From the NCBI RefSeq assembly GCF_033439725.1, contig NW_026944387.1, forward strand, positions 2,294,001 through 2,358,000: a stretch of 64,000 bases of DNA. Direction: 5' to 3'. The notes under the pieces were generated by a model that ran no database searches, was not told the origin of the DNA, and worked only from the letters and a program-made list of their open reading frames with translations. Source of the DNA: Neurospora tetraspora. Its lineage: Eukaryota > Ascomycota > Sordariomycetes > Sordariales > Sordariaceae. The position numbers and the translations under genes were made by a program. Positions 12,701-25,024 of the stretch are shown one piece after another. Each line of letters opens with the position of its first letter. Position 1 is the stretch's first letter.

Positions 12701-15700
12701 TTACCCCCCTCCTCCCTCCTCTTACCCTTCTACGCATTCGCTCCTTCTATTTCAACCGACGAAGGTAATAAGCAATAAGCAACAGCGCACGCATATACAC
12801 ACTTCTAGAATTATATATAAAAACCCCTCCCCTAACTTCTTTTCCTTCTTTCTCTTCTTTCTTCTTTTTTCTCTAACCATCGCTTAAATTACTAAAATAA
12901 ATATTACTATTCCCCAATTAATTCTTCGCCTACCTTTCCTGACTAAAATAAATATTTCGCCTAATTTTATCCGAACTATCCTTGTTTTTATTTTAACCGT
13001 TTAAAAGCGAAGCTTCGTTTTTACTGTTATTATATAATTTCTAATCTCCCTCCTAAAAAACCGCTGCTTATTGTAAACATATTAAAAACCCTATCGCTAC
13101 CCTTAAGAAGCTTAAATTTATTAAATCTAAATGTTTATTAATAGATCTTCTTTATTATTCCTATTTTAAAAAATCTTTATTAATTTCATTTATTTTTTAA
13201 ATAGATTATAACCTCTCCGAAATCCCATATATTTTATATTTAAACGTTCTGCGCAAATATTATATTAAGCCTGGAAACCGGGCGTATATAGCATATTATA
13301 ATAATAGTAAACGGTATAATTAGGTTTCGTCTCTAACCTAGAAGTTCGCTATAATTTAGGAGGTAGTAATTTCTAATAAAGAGAAGACGAAAGCTTTTGG
13401 GTATATCCGTAGAATTATAATTATTTAACGCTATACCGCTAAATTATATAAAGATAGCGCTATCTCTTTGTAAATTTCTTTTATTTCATTTATTTTAGTA
13501 AAAATAAATTTCAATTAACCGAAATTTTTAAATAGGAATATAGCCACTTCCTTTCGGCCCCCGGCAACGCTACCGCCGCTCCCCCAACCCTTACCGCTCC
13601 TACTACCCCGGCCGCTCCCCTAACCTTCACCTTCCCCTTTAGGGAATTTATCATAATAAAGTTAATAGCCCGCTTCGAATTGTTCGAAAAGTAATTAGAA
13701 ATTATAAAAATTAAAAATAATTGGAAACGTAAAATACCGAAAAAAAATTAAAGAAATTTAAAATTAATATTTATTACCTTCTTTTTTTCTTCTTTTATTA
13801 CCATCTCTATTATTTCGTATATTTTATATTAAAATATTCGACTAATTTATTATTAATATCAGCTAAATTATATTTCGCTTTGAAATAGTTTAAAGCCGCT
13901 ATATTAACGAATTCCTCTAATAATTCCTAAAATTATTATGCTTAATTAATCTAATTAATTAAAATTATTTTATAACATTTTTAATTTATAATAAAGGATT
14001 TTATTTACGAAATATTCTTTCTTCCTATTTACTATAATAATTAGTAGTTAAAAGTCGGTAGTAATTTAGCCCGGTAGAAGGTTATTACGAACTTTTTTTT
14101 AAATAAGTTTATATAAAATTTATTAAAAACTTTTAAAGAGAAGTCGGAGAATTCTATTACGAAAGGGCTAAGAATTCTAAATACTATATACTTCGTATAA
14201 ATTTAATCGAGCTTCTTCTAAGGGCGCGCTATAATAAAATTTTTAAAATTTAATTAAACCTTATCCCTTACTTTAAAGACTTTAATTAATTACCTTTTAT
14301 AGTTAGTAAAACGATTTTACTCTTATATAGAAATTATTATAATTATTTAATATAGATCTGTAATTTATTATAATATTATAATAAAATCCTTAACTCTTAC
14401 TTACAGGTTCTTAAAATCTACTTTTATTAGGGGAATTACTAAGGCTATTAAAGATTACGGATAATAATTAGAAATAATAAAGAATAGAAATATATTAATA
14501 GAGATATTAATTCGGCTATTAATTACTACTTATATTATTAGGTATTAACGATCCGAATCGTTTTAAGCATAATTAATAAAAATCCTTAAGAAGGTTTATA
14601 CCTCCTAATTTATTTTCTCGGGGCTACTATCGGTTTAGGAGTAAAAAGCGGTACTTAAAAGTTAATCGATACCTTATAAATTATAAAAATACTTCTAAAA
14701 TTGGTTAGTTTAATTAATACCCGTATTATTAATAATAGATTACAATTACCTATAATATTATACGAAATACCTAAAGAAAGCTTCTATTTTTATTTCTACT
14801 TCTATAAAGGGTATTGATTTTAAAATTACCGATTTACTAAATTTATCTTTAATAACGAAGTGGTTAACGTAGCCTCCTACGGGGGGGAAATTAATAATAA
14901 AATCTATTTAAATATTTCTAAAGAATTAATCTAGGATAGGAAGAGATTTTAACAGCCCTCTTTTCTAATCTCTCTAATATTTCACCTTATTATAAATATC
15001 GTAATTAATTAAGAACCGACGGATATAAATACTTATTAGCAGCTAATAAAAATATCTATTTATAGCGTAAATAGTATTTTCTCTTCTAAGGTATTTAAGG
15101 GCTTTCAAATTATATATTTTTTAAATAATACGGGTACGGAGAACGTTCCTTTTAATATTTTTTAGGGATATATATAAGGCTATAACTTTAATAATAGCAG
15201 AAGCTCTTAGAATTTAAATATAGTTTCTATAGTATAACTTGCCGAGCCTATTAATAGTACACTTACCGAACTAAACCTTTAAACTTTGCGTAGAAATTAA
15301 GAGGGTCCTATCTTTATTAATAATAGTTTAGCGAATAATTTAATAGACCTTATCTTTTTAAAAAAAAACCTTTTTAAAAAATTATTATAAATCCGGATTC
15401 TTAAATACTTTTACGCTCTTCTCCGCTATAATAAAGGAAACAATTATATAAATATAATTCTTAAGAGCAGATTAGGCAATTAACTATGTTTCCCTAACTT
15501 TTATATTTTTTTCGTCAAGGCAGTCCTAATCCCGACGGAATAGAATATTAAGAATTACAACGAACTTCCCCGGGTAGTAAAGGATTTCGAAATTAAACCG
15601 TAAGAAAAATTAGGCTTATTACGCTTACTTTTTAAAAAGCTTTTACCTCTCTATAAAATATTCGAAATTATAATAATTAATAATAATAATAAATTTCTTA

Positions 15701-18700
15701 TAACTTTCAAATTCCGTAGACTACTCCTTTATATATTCAATAATCGTAAGTATTTCCTTATCGTAAATAGGGTAATTATATTTAGCGGGGGTAAAACTTT
15801 AAGAATATTAAATAACCGCTATCCTCTACCTATCCCTCTCTTAAGTAAAGATACTACCGAAATTATACCTATTATAATTTACCTTTAAAAAAATAAATAA
15901 ATTAAAATCCCACTAAATAAGAATAGGGGCCTTAATAATTAACTCCTTTAATTTCTTAAAAATTATATCGTATTATTCAATCTATTTAAAAGGGACCCCT
16001 TTACCCGTATAGGCTATTAGCAATTTTAGAACCGAAGAGAAATTTTTAATAAATATCTAATAATAATTAATAAACCTAAAGAAGCTTTATACCCTTTTTT
16101 GAAACGTAAGTACCTCTTATTTAATAATCGCTCTAATCTTCTCTAAGTCCGCTTAAATATTAATACTTACAACAATAATAAAACTCAAATATTTAATACT
16201 CTTTACTACGAATTCGTATTTTTTAGGGTCTAAATAGAACCTAATAATAGTAATACGTTTAACGATTTTATATACTTTAAATAAATAATCTACCTTAAAA
16301 CCTAATGAAAAAACTAATATATTATTTATATATACTAACGTAAAATTATTAAAATAATTTCCTAAAATATTATTAATATACTATTAAAACGTCGCGAATA
16401 CTCTTAATAGTCCGAAAAGTATAATTATCTACTCAAATAATTTATATTAAATTCGAAGTATTATTTTCCTTTCCTCTCCTTCGATTATACAAATTTTATA
16501 AAACGCCTATACAATATCTATGTTAGTAAACTATTTCGCTTTAATAATGATTTTAAACGTTTCTTAAATTAAGGGTAATAAGTATCGATCTACTCTAATA
16601 ATAGTATTAAAAGTTTTATAGTCGTAATAAAACTGAAGACCTCTTCCTAACTTCCTAATAAAGAGAATTGGCGTAATAGTAATTAAATTATTAGTACGGA
16701 TAAAACCCTTATTGAAAAAATCTCTAAGGACTTTCTTCAATACTAAGAACTCTTTTCGTAATATATTATAAAAGTAATTATAAAAGAGAAGCAGCTCTTT
16801 ATCGTTTTTGTCTTTCTTAAACTCAATCTTATAATCGATGCTTAAACGGTTAAGATTAACTTTATTAACCTCTTTTTACTTCTAAACGAATAAATAATTA
16901 TATATTTTTATAGGGATTATCTTTCGCAATTCCTTATTTATCATACCGACCTTAGGTTTAAAGGCCTTTTCGATATTTTATAAATTTATTACGAATATTA
17001 TTAATTCCGCAATTTACCGGCCGCTTTTCTTCTTAATCCTATTCATTATAACTACAAACGTAATTACTAAACAGTATATTACTTCTTTAAACTCCTTAGC
17101 CTTTAGAGAGAAACTCTTCGGAGAATATCCTAAATACGGGATTTAGTAACCGATTATTCTATATTATAGTTTATACTTATAAAGAATAAAATAGGCCTTT
17201 ATAATAATTAATTATAATTTCCCTAGAATAGTAGGGAATTTTAATTTAAGGACTACGTAAATATAAATAATAAATTTATACTTATAAATATTTACCCTAA
17301 AATAAATAATTTTTTAAATTCCGCCCCTTCTATTTTTATTAAGGCTCTTCGTACTTATCTGTTAAATATAAGTATAACGGGAATTTTTAATTTTTTAATA
17401 ATATTTTTACTAATTACAATATAATATTAGCAACCTTTATTAACGAAGGTATAGAAATAAAGTTTATTATTAATAGTAATAAGTATTTTAATAATATCTA
17501 TCTTTATAAGTCCTAGAAAACTCTTAATTCCCGCTTCCTTACTTAGCACTTTAAAATACTCCTTTATTCGACTTTATAAGGGAACTATTCTTTTTCTTAC
17601 TTTTTAAAAGAAGAATAGTTACTATTATTTTCCAATATAGGTTCTACCTTAAATTTAATCTTAATAAATTTAATATTTATAAGGGGATATTATACCGGCT
17701 AATATATATAATTACCGACTATATACCCGCTAGCTCCGTAATAGAAATAAAAATTTAAAATATAACGCTTATTTCTTTCGTCCTAAGAGACCTATTTAAT
17801 ATACTTAACGTCCTTATTACTAGGGTTACCCTTTATTTTAATATAGCCTATCGTAATATTACTATTTATATTTTTAGAGTATTTAAAAGTAGGGGTAGGG
17901 TCGCGCTAGGAAAGGGAGCTCTAATAACAACTACCGTATCCTTTACTACTACCCCTAATATTATAAAAGGCTTTACTAGTTTTAAACTTCTATATAATAT
18001 TTTTTAATTATTTAATATAAAGGTTATAGATTTCGGGTATATAGATTATAATTAATTAATCGTAAAGAGTATTAAATATAAAAGTTTGTAACCAAACCAA
18101 TTTAGAATTATTTTCCTAAATAAAATTTCCAATTTTCGTAAAATTTTCTTCGAACGTAAAGAACCAATCCAATAAAAATCAATTCTCCCTGTTTATATAA
18201 TATATAAACGGATTAAAATTAATTTTTTTTCATTCTTATTACTAACAATTAATTTAAAATAATTAAAAAAATCCTTAAGTCTATAGATACTACTAATATT
18301 GTTATAACGCTAAAAAACTTCTACCTTAACTATTTTATCAGCCGGGAAGGCGTCTAATAATATTAACTAACCTAATTTATTGTTAATAATAACTCTTACC
18401 AACCTCTTTTCTTCGTGTATAAAGCGTAGTCGGGTAATATAAAAATTAAACGTAAAGAGGGTTCCGTCCTATTTTAGCTAACGGATATTTTTACGTTTAA
18501 AATTATAATAGGGAGCGGTTTCTTATATAGTACCGATTGTAGCGCTCGGAGTAATAATAATTATCATAATAATTATATTAAATTTGAAAGGATTCTATTA
18601 AATTTAAATAGTAAATTACATATTGAACGCTATTCTTATTATTTAAATAAATATATCGCTAGTAAATAATATTTTAACGAAATCTTCCTTCTCTTGTACG

Positions 18701-18873
18701 AAGCGTACGGCTTTTCTCTTCGTAATTTTTTTTTATTTTACGGCTACGGCGGTTATAGCGGCGGAAAACTTTATAAGAACTCTAACTATAGCTATTTAGG
18801 TAGGTAAGCCCTACTACTACTATGATAGTAGCTATTTATCCTATTCTATTAGGTCTATTATAATAGAACCTAA

Positions 18874-19075
18874 TATAACAGGGATAGTACAGTTAATATA
18901 AGTACTAATCGTATAGTTTAATTGAAGTTCTATAAAGAAGGAAAGTTCTATTTGAGAGGCGGCTTTACTAGAGATGCGAAGTTTTGATAGGGGCTGCACA
19001 GATATAGCCACGGCGCCTTATAATAGCTCTAGTCAATGACTAGAGCGTCACAGCCCAGGCCTTAGCCCCATGACA
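18874..19075 (-). repeat. LTR of the gypsy element (5' LTR in element orientation)
   Basis: This is the partner of 12,499-12,700. Here the inner first part, to about 18,925, is depleted of CpA/TpG. The outer part, ending in ATGACA at 19,075, is well preserved and even retains a self-complementary AGTCAATGACT segment. Confidence 0.87.
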
Positions 19076-19080
19076 CTATG

Positions 19081-20390
19081 GTACTATGTACTGTAAGTTC
19101 TTTTAGACGTAGGAATATAATATTAAATATAATTATAAAAATTATAATAAGGGAGTTAACTACTAAATATACTACTTCGTTAATAGTAGTAAAATATATT
19201 ATAACCTCTCTATTAAAGACGCGGGTAAATAAGTAGAGGCTATCGCGGCTAAGTATATTACTGTACGAAATCCCCCTATTTTAATTATTTAAAGGATAAT
19301 TATAATAGAAGTTGCTACGGCTAGTATTAATTCGAATAGTAGGAGACGTAGCGGTAATAAGTTCCTAGTATATATTAATATTATTAATAATGTTAATAGT
19401 AGTAATAATAATACTAGTATAAAATCTATTAATAATTTTTAATAGCTAATATTAAAAAGGGAGGAGAAGCTATTAGCGTTATACTACCCCCTATACTAGC
19501 TATATTTATACCCGCTATATTAGTTAATATATTACCTTTTATATAATTACCCTTATTATTTAATTTTCCCGCCGCCTCTTCCTCCTTCCTCTATTATAGT
19601 TACTTCTATTATTACTATATTAGTACCGGGTATTGTAGTAACCCTATTAAGCGCCACCTTAAATACGCTATTTGATTATTAGATTATTGCGTTCTATAGT
19701 TACTTTATTAATTATAATACGCTAGCTACTAGACGTAACCTTCCTCTACCCTCGTTTATTATATTTATATGGGCATCCTCTATCTTATTCTTAACTGTAC
19801 CTCTAATACCTCTATTAATTGTACTACCCTCTATTACCGATGAAGATAAGTCCCCTCTAATTCCCTCTTCTTCGCTATTACCCCCGGTACGTAACCGTAC
19901 CCTAAGCGAATTTATTATTAAATTCTTGAAAACCTTCTACTAAGAGTATTATTTTAGGAAGATTATAATAGTAATGTAAATATCGCAAGTTTTAATCGTA
20001 CTACGAAAGGCACTTAGAGGACTAAGCGCCCCCGTTACAAATATTATAGCGCTTAAGGACTAGCCAATCGAATAGTTTATAAAGCTAGACTTTATAATAG
20101 AATTCTATAATTTATTAAAAAATAATATTAAAACCTTCCTCAAGTAGGAACAATCAATAATTGCCTAAGTAAATAGCTTCTACAGTATACCCTCTACCCT
20201 CTAATTAATAAATTTAATTAATTATTATTATTATTATATATTAAATTCCTAATATAGCTTTATAATACGACCGACTAATATTACCGCCCTCGAGTTTAGT
20301 ATTATGAAAGTATATACTTCTTTAGTAGGCAGTACTACCGCTAGCGGTTATAGTATATGAAACGAATTATAGTAAAAGTGGTAGACTACT
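19081..20390 (+). other. Unidentified coding remnant, right part
   Basis: Plus-strand coding-like sequence of the same character as 11,226-12,498 resumes immediately beyond the gypsy target duplication. It includes an asparagine/serine-rich stretch near 19,330-19,440, proline/serine-rich text near 19,560-19,900 and a hydrophobic segment near 19,620-19,800. No family was recognised. Stops and RIP-type composition show that it is dead. It is interpreted as the other side of the gene-like unit in which the gypsy element landed. Confidence 0.4.
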
Positions 20391-20476
20391 TTAGTTATAA
20401 GGGGGGATTCTGTATATTTCTAGTACTCTTATATATTCTTTTTATTATTATATAGATAAATATTAGTACTTTATTT

Positions 20477-20638
20477 AGTATTTCTAGTATTTCTAGTATT
20501 TTTGGCACTTCTAGCACCCTTTTTTCATTATTATATAAATAAATACACTTCTAATACTTCTAGCACTTTTAGCACTTTTGGCATTTCTAGCATTTCTGGC
20601 GTTTCTAGCATTTCTGGCGTTTCTAGCATTTCTAGTAC
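20477..20638. repeat. Degenerate 9-bp minisatellite (ATTTCTAGC-like)
   Basis: Many tandem or near-tandem copies of a 9-bp unit of the form (A/C)(T/C)TTCT(A/G)GC lie here, interrupted by about 40 bp of AT-rich DNA near 20,520-20,560. Several copies keep CA and TG (ttctggcg, gcatttc), unlike the surrounding RIPed sequence. The repeat lies between the unidentified coding remnant and the mariner-type relic. Confidence 0.75.
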
Positions 20639-20729
20639 TAAATTATAATATAAATCATATATTACCCCCTATATTACCTAATTACCTTCCCTATTTACCT
20701 TCGCGTAATAACGTTAGTAGTTTTGTTAA

Positions 20730-21840
20730 ATTCTTCTAGTTGGCTAGTATATAGAATCGTATAACTTTTATTAATATTATTAATACCCTTTATAATTAAT
20801 TTGCCGTTTTTAAAGTAGTTACGGATCTATTATACTCTATACCCAATATTTTTAACAATTTGACGGAAGGAGATAGGGAAGTCTTTATTAGCTATTTTAT
20901 CGCTACCTTCGTCGTTATATACTCACTTTATATACTTTCTAAACTTATTAAAGTACGCCTCGATTGGATTGAATTCTAGGGAATATAGCAGTAAATATTA
21001 GAGTAATATATCCGCGCCTATATACACATAATAGAATTTATTATATAGATATTAATTTACGTTATCTATTACTAAAATACTATTACGATTAGGAAAAGGA
21101 TTTATTATAGGGAGGGGGCGATTTTTAAATTATTTAATAAACTTTGTGGTATTTATCTGTCTCTTAAAAATTAGTATTTCGAATACGCCGTTAATTAATA
21201 TAGTTAGGAGAATATAATACTATTTGTTACGTTTAAAGCGGTTTAATATTATTGTAATAGTACACGGGGAGCCTAATTAATATAATAAGTTCTATTGCGT
21301 CGATTTATACTAGACTTACTGTAAAAGACGAATATTTTTATAATAAATAACGATATTTTTATTATTTACTCTATTACTAGTTTAGGCTCTTACTATACCA
21401 CTTTGAACGTTAGCCTCTTTTTCTTCTAACGCTCCTAGTATAAATAGCGCTATATAATTTTAATCAATATATATATATTATATTCGTTAATTAAGAAGGC
21501 ACAAATCTCGTCGAAGTATAGGGATAATTTTAATATTAATAGCTTTATAACCTCCTTTACAACGTTAATTATAATTATAATATAGTAATTACAAACGGTT
21601 ACTATAATTACGAACATACCTCTATAGCCTACATAGAAAGCTTCCTAGAATTTTGGGACGCTCGAGAGGGTAGTACTAGCTTGCCAATAATGTTGAAACT
21701 ACGTTTATATCAATATATTATACGCTTGTAAACGCCAGCGGTTATAGCGATATCTTTAATAGGCTCGTCGTTATAGAACATCAAATTTACGACGGCTCGT
21801 TAGTTCGAATTGGGAAAGTTCACTATATTGTATGGCCATA
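20730..21840 (-). mobile_element. Tc1/mariner-type DNA transposon relic (DDE transposase)
   Basis: Minus-strand reading shows an N-terminal helix-turn-helix region with an IAITAGVYKR-like box near 21,745-21,775 and YKRSFNIIGK after it. A YTDEICAFL-like box follows near 21,500. The catalytic core includes ILVIDNVN near 21,065-21,090 and a SLEFNPIEAYFNKFR stretch near 20,945-20,990. That last stretch matches the 'D35E' SPDLNPIE region of fungal Tc1-like transposases. Stops and TpA-rich composition show that it is inactive. I could not settle the terminal inverted repeats or a TA duplication. A faint TCT(A)GTACTAAA match exists near 20,630 and, inverted, near 21,920. Confidence 0.7.
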
Positions 21841-21959
21841 ACAATAGCAAAGATAATAAAAACGCTAAATAAAACGATAGCCAATATGCCAGCATTGAAA
21901 TACTAGCTTTTTAGTACAGATTTCGATAATTTACGATGCGATGCGGTTGATATACGTTG

Positions 21960-24022
21960 ATTAAGACGGTTAAATCTGGTCAATCTGTCAAAATCCGTTG
22001 GAAAGTCGGTGTTGTGGCCAGCTCAACACAACTAGCGCGCCAAGACTGACAAGGCGCTTGAGTGTGGGAACGGTGATCCACAATTCAGGGGCGCTGTGTG
22101 CCAAGACAAACAAACTTCCGCATTTGTCGCGTATGAGGACCCCCAATGGGATCTTGCAGGCCGATGCTCTTCCTCGATGATGTTGACGATATTCACTATT
22201 TACGACGATTAGTCTTGAGATCTTAGGAGTGCTACCTATGGGACATTATAAGGTGCCAGGAGTAAGACTTTTCGTGGAATCGAAGCTCCCCCGAGCACCT
22301 CATCTGCAACTTCCGTCCCGCTGCGCACTGCACCTTCCCCGCGGCCACGCCTGGCAATCTCTCATCCTGTGAAAAGCGGGGCACAAGAAATTCTGTCCTT
22401 TGCGATGATAGTCAAGATCGTCACATTTTGAGGAATCACATCAAGGATTGAGCGCATGAGAGAACAAATAGATAGGTTGGCATAGGTCTTGGAGCGTATT
22501 TAGACATTTCCAAGGTGCTCATGAATAACGTAATGGTTCTGCCAACGAGTGTCTTACCAATATCTCTCGCCGTCTCCATTTCTTGTAGGCTGCATCCCGG
22601 TTTCCACTTTTCCAGCATCGCATAGGACTCGGCCGCCAGCGATGCCCGGGTCCGGTTCGACATTTTGCCTCCGACCTGCTCCGCTGTTCTTCCCTTGTCG
22701 GGTGCAGTGGTTCCAAAAAGACTGTACACACGGGTTCAGCCAAAAATAGTGGTCCTGTGTGTACTGTTTCTTTGGGAACCGCCTGCTTGTCTATAAGCAC
22801 GAAACTGCGTCGGCCCCTTCTTCCATTGCTTTTCCAGGAGGAAGTGCCGACTTTTCACAACAGCGATGGGCGGAAGGTGCAGAGTCAAAACAGGTAATGT
22901 AACGGTAACGCCCGGACCGCCCTGTACAGCTGGGGTATCTGCGCAGGATGTTCGTTGTTCCGAACCCGGACAGCTATCATTTGCTCCATATGTTTGTGTC
23001 CTTGTATTAGCCGTCGCGAAAGATTAAGGTGATGTTCACGTGTTCCTTGACTTGCAAGCAACATCACGCGTCTCAGGCACTGGTAGCCCCTCGGCATCAG
23101 ATCTCACCACCACCCAGTCACGGGAGTCTTGTTGCTGTCAGGGGCAGTATGGCAGTAATCAATCACAGTTATGACGCACTAAACGTGTTTGAGTCCTCCT
23201 GGTTCAATTTTGAAGATATCAGCGTTTAGCCCGGCCTTCGAAAGCACAACTTGCAAGCTCATGGAATACGGAATCACGCCCCGGTATCCAACGAACTGCT
23301 GGAACATCAAAGACGATGGGAATGAAGCAAGTAATCTCTGTTTTGTATGTTCATCTCCCATTTCCTTTCCCCGAATTTTGGATTCCCTCCTGTCCGCCCC
23401 GGACGAACATGCAACGAAAAGCTCGATCCCGTACTTGCGCCCATCTAGTCCATGCCACCATGAGGGCGGTAACAGACCAAGAGAAATAGGTTGCAATATA
23501 GCTGAGTTCCCCCGCCGTGCTAACAGAGAGCTGACGATCCCGTTCCTCTCATTCGGATAATGATTGGCAGAAGACCCCCGAGTAAATATGATCCCCCCCA
23601 CCACAAGAAAGAGTGAGAGCAAAAGAGGAAGAAAAGGGAAGACCAGATGATGAGGCGCTCAACTGCTTTCTTCCACACCCCGATCCATGAAGCATGCCTG
23701 ACGGCCTTTGCATCTAGCGCCAGCTATCTGACTTGGCAACGAAGGATGAGAAGAAGAAAAAGAAGTAGAAGAAGAATCACAACCGATACGCAGATTGACG
23801 CCAAAAACCATGCCAGATGCACATCAACGCCTGTCTGTCACCACCATGCCATCGCTTTAGAATCCCATGGAAGTCAAAATCAATCCTTTGCTGCCAGACT
23901 CCACGAAGAATCCGATACCATTGCTGCGTTTGTTCTCAGCGGAAGGCCATCCAGATCCAGAGCAGAAATGCTATAGCTCTGTGGGTCGGCTGAAAAGGTT
24001 CATCGGCGATATCCCATCCCTT
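21960..24022. other. Euchromatic edge, no gene recognised
   Basis: Composition switches to normal, CpA/TpG-containing DNA at about 21,950-22,000 and stays so. Open frames of up to 147 codons exist on both strands (for example 23,179-23,622 minus and 23,189-23,560 plus). They overlap each other and show no recognisable domain or convincing gene structure. I call nothing here. Confidence 0.5.
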
Positions 24023-25024
24023 TCAGAGCGGCGACGATGGCGACTCGGACGCGATGCCCTTCAGAATCCGATGGTCTTCAACGGTGATATCCGAACGGTT
24101 GAGAAGGAGTCGTGCGGCACCGCTGCGAACAGCCTGCATCTCCCTCAGCGCAGCCTGATTGATAGCCGCGTGCCCGTCCGCCTTCGCCTGCAGATACTGG
24201 ACCTGGGCCATGAGGAAGTCGATGGTCCTTTTCATCGACACCATCTCAGCCTTGGCCTCGATGAGCTCATCCTGGATGCGGGCGCCCCAGGATTCGACGT
24301 CCTCGTCCACCGGTGCGTCCAACTGCATCAACATAGGAGACGGCGACGACGGAATGCTGTTGTTCTGGATAGCGTTGAGCTTTTTCTTGAGCTTTTTGGC
24401 TTGCCTGAGCTTTTCGACTTCTTTGGCTGTCTCGGCTTGCTTGGCTTGCCTCTCGTCCTGCTTGGCTTGCCTGAGCTTTTCAGCTTCTTTGGCTGCCTCG
24501 GCTTGGCGCGCTTCCCTCTCGCCCTGCTCTCTGACCTTCTGCCGGCGCTTGGCATCGGCACGCTTCTGGGTCCTGCTGCGTTTCTTCTTGGGGGGCTCTG
24601 GAGACGAAGGAGCGCTGCCGGTTCTCGGCGGAGTGGTGGGCAAGTCAGCCAACTCTTTGTAGACGGGTCTTTGATGGAAAGTGAAGACGTCGCCGCTGGT
24701 GTCGACGCCGAAGCCGAAGTCGACTTGGCCGGAGGTGGTGGATTTGGTGGAAGTGTGAGAGGACGGGGAGCCGAAGCTCATGGTAGCCTCGGAGGTTTGA
24801 CCACTACTGGCACGACGACTTTTCTCGATTTTCTCGGCGACGTCGTTAATGAGCTGCTTGATGTTGTTCATCTTGAAGGGATCCACATTGTTGAAGTGGT
24901 TCTTGTTGGCGTTCCGAGTGCGGGAGCTCGACCTCGCACGTTTGTGCGAGCTATCGTCGGAAGAAGCGTCCTCGTTGCCCGAGGAGGATCGCTTGCGGCA
25001 AACAATCGACACGGGGGCCGACAT
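24023..25024 (-). CDS. Hypothetical nuclear-type coiled-coil protein, 333 aa
   Basis: Single uninterrupted frame, start MSAPVSIV at 25,024. I do not recognise a family. The N-terminal third (about 1-60) is serine/arginine-rich with basic clusters (KRAR, KRSSS) that could serve in nuclear import. The middle has a KKKRSRTQKRADAKRR basic stretch at about 150-165. It is followed by a strongly charged helical segment (about 165-225) in which an 18-residue A-K-E-(A/V)-E-K-L-R-Q-A-K unit is duplicated. A second predicted coiled coil covers about 250-300 (heptad-like L/M spacing). The C-terminus carries an ITVEDHRILKGI stretch. Codon use is ordinary for the flanking genes. The role is unknown; a chromatin or scaffold protein is only a guess. 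The length and even composition make it likely real. Confidence 0.65.
   Translation of the reverse strand: MSAPVSIVCRKRSSSGNEDASSDDSSHKRARSSSRTRNANKNHFNNVDPFKMNNIKQLINDVAEKIEKSRRASSGQTSEATMSFGSPSSHTSTKSTTSGQVDFGFGVDTSGDVFTFHQRPVYKELADLPTTPPRTGSAPSSPEPPKKKRSRTQKRADAKRRQKVREQGEREARQAEAAKEAEKLRQAKQDERQAKQAETAKEVEKLRQAKKLKKKLNAIQNNSIPSSPSPMLMQLDAPVDEDVESWGARIQDELIEAKAEMVSMKRTIDFLMAQVQYLQAKADGHAAINQAALREMQAVRSGAARLLLNRSDITVEDHRILKGIASESPSSPL

Larger units (their letters stand above)
12499..19075 (-). mobile_element. Complete Ty3/gypsy LTR retrotransposon relic, 202-bp LTRs
   Basis: Direct repeats of equal length (12,499-12,700 and 18,874-19,075) enclose about 6.2 kb. Flanks are CTACG (12,494-12,498) and CTATG (19,076-19,080), a 5-bp target duplication differing by one C/T change. 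A polypurine tract on the minus strand (complement of about 12,701-12,725) abuts the left LTR, so the element runs on the minus strand. Reading that strand, gag/protease would lie at about 17,000-18,800. RT follows, with a DRYPLP-like box near 16,570 and the palm region near 16,320. RNase H, with NYPIYDKE-like text, is near 15,740, and integrase is at about 13,900-15,400. It is full length in layout but broken many times by RIP-type change. Confidence 0.88.

Noticed and set aside
15790-15850. Plus-strand NNRYPLPIPLL text resembling a gypsy RT box
   Set aside because: The minus strand of the same interval reads as RNase H, and RT is found in order further right on the minus strand. The plus match is coincidence.
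1-21950. Centromere or telomere-linked DNA
   Set aside because: The AT-rich tract is fully explained as RIPed transposons. No telomere repeat is present, and one 22-kb block is far too short for a Neurospora centromere.
23179-23622. 147-codon frame (minus) and overlapping 123-codon frame (plus)
   Set aside because: They overlap antisense, have no domain and no leader or splice structure. Likely chance frames in GC-balanced DNA.
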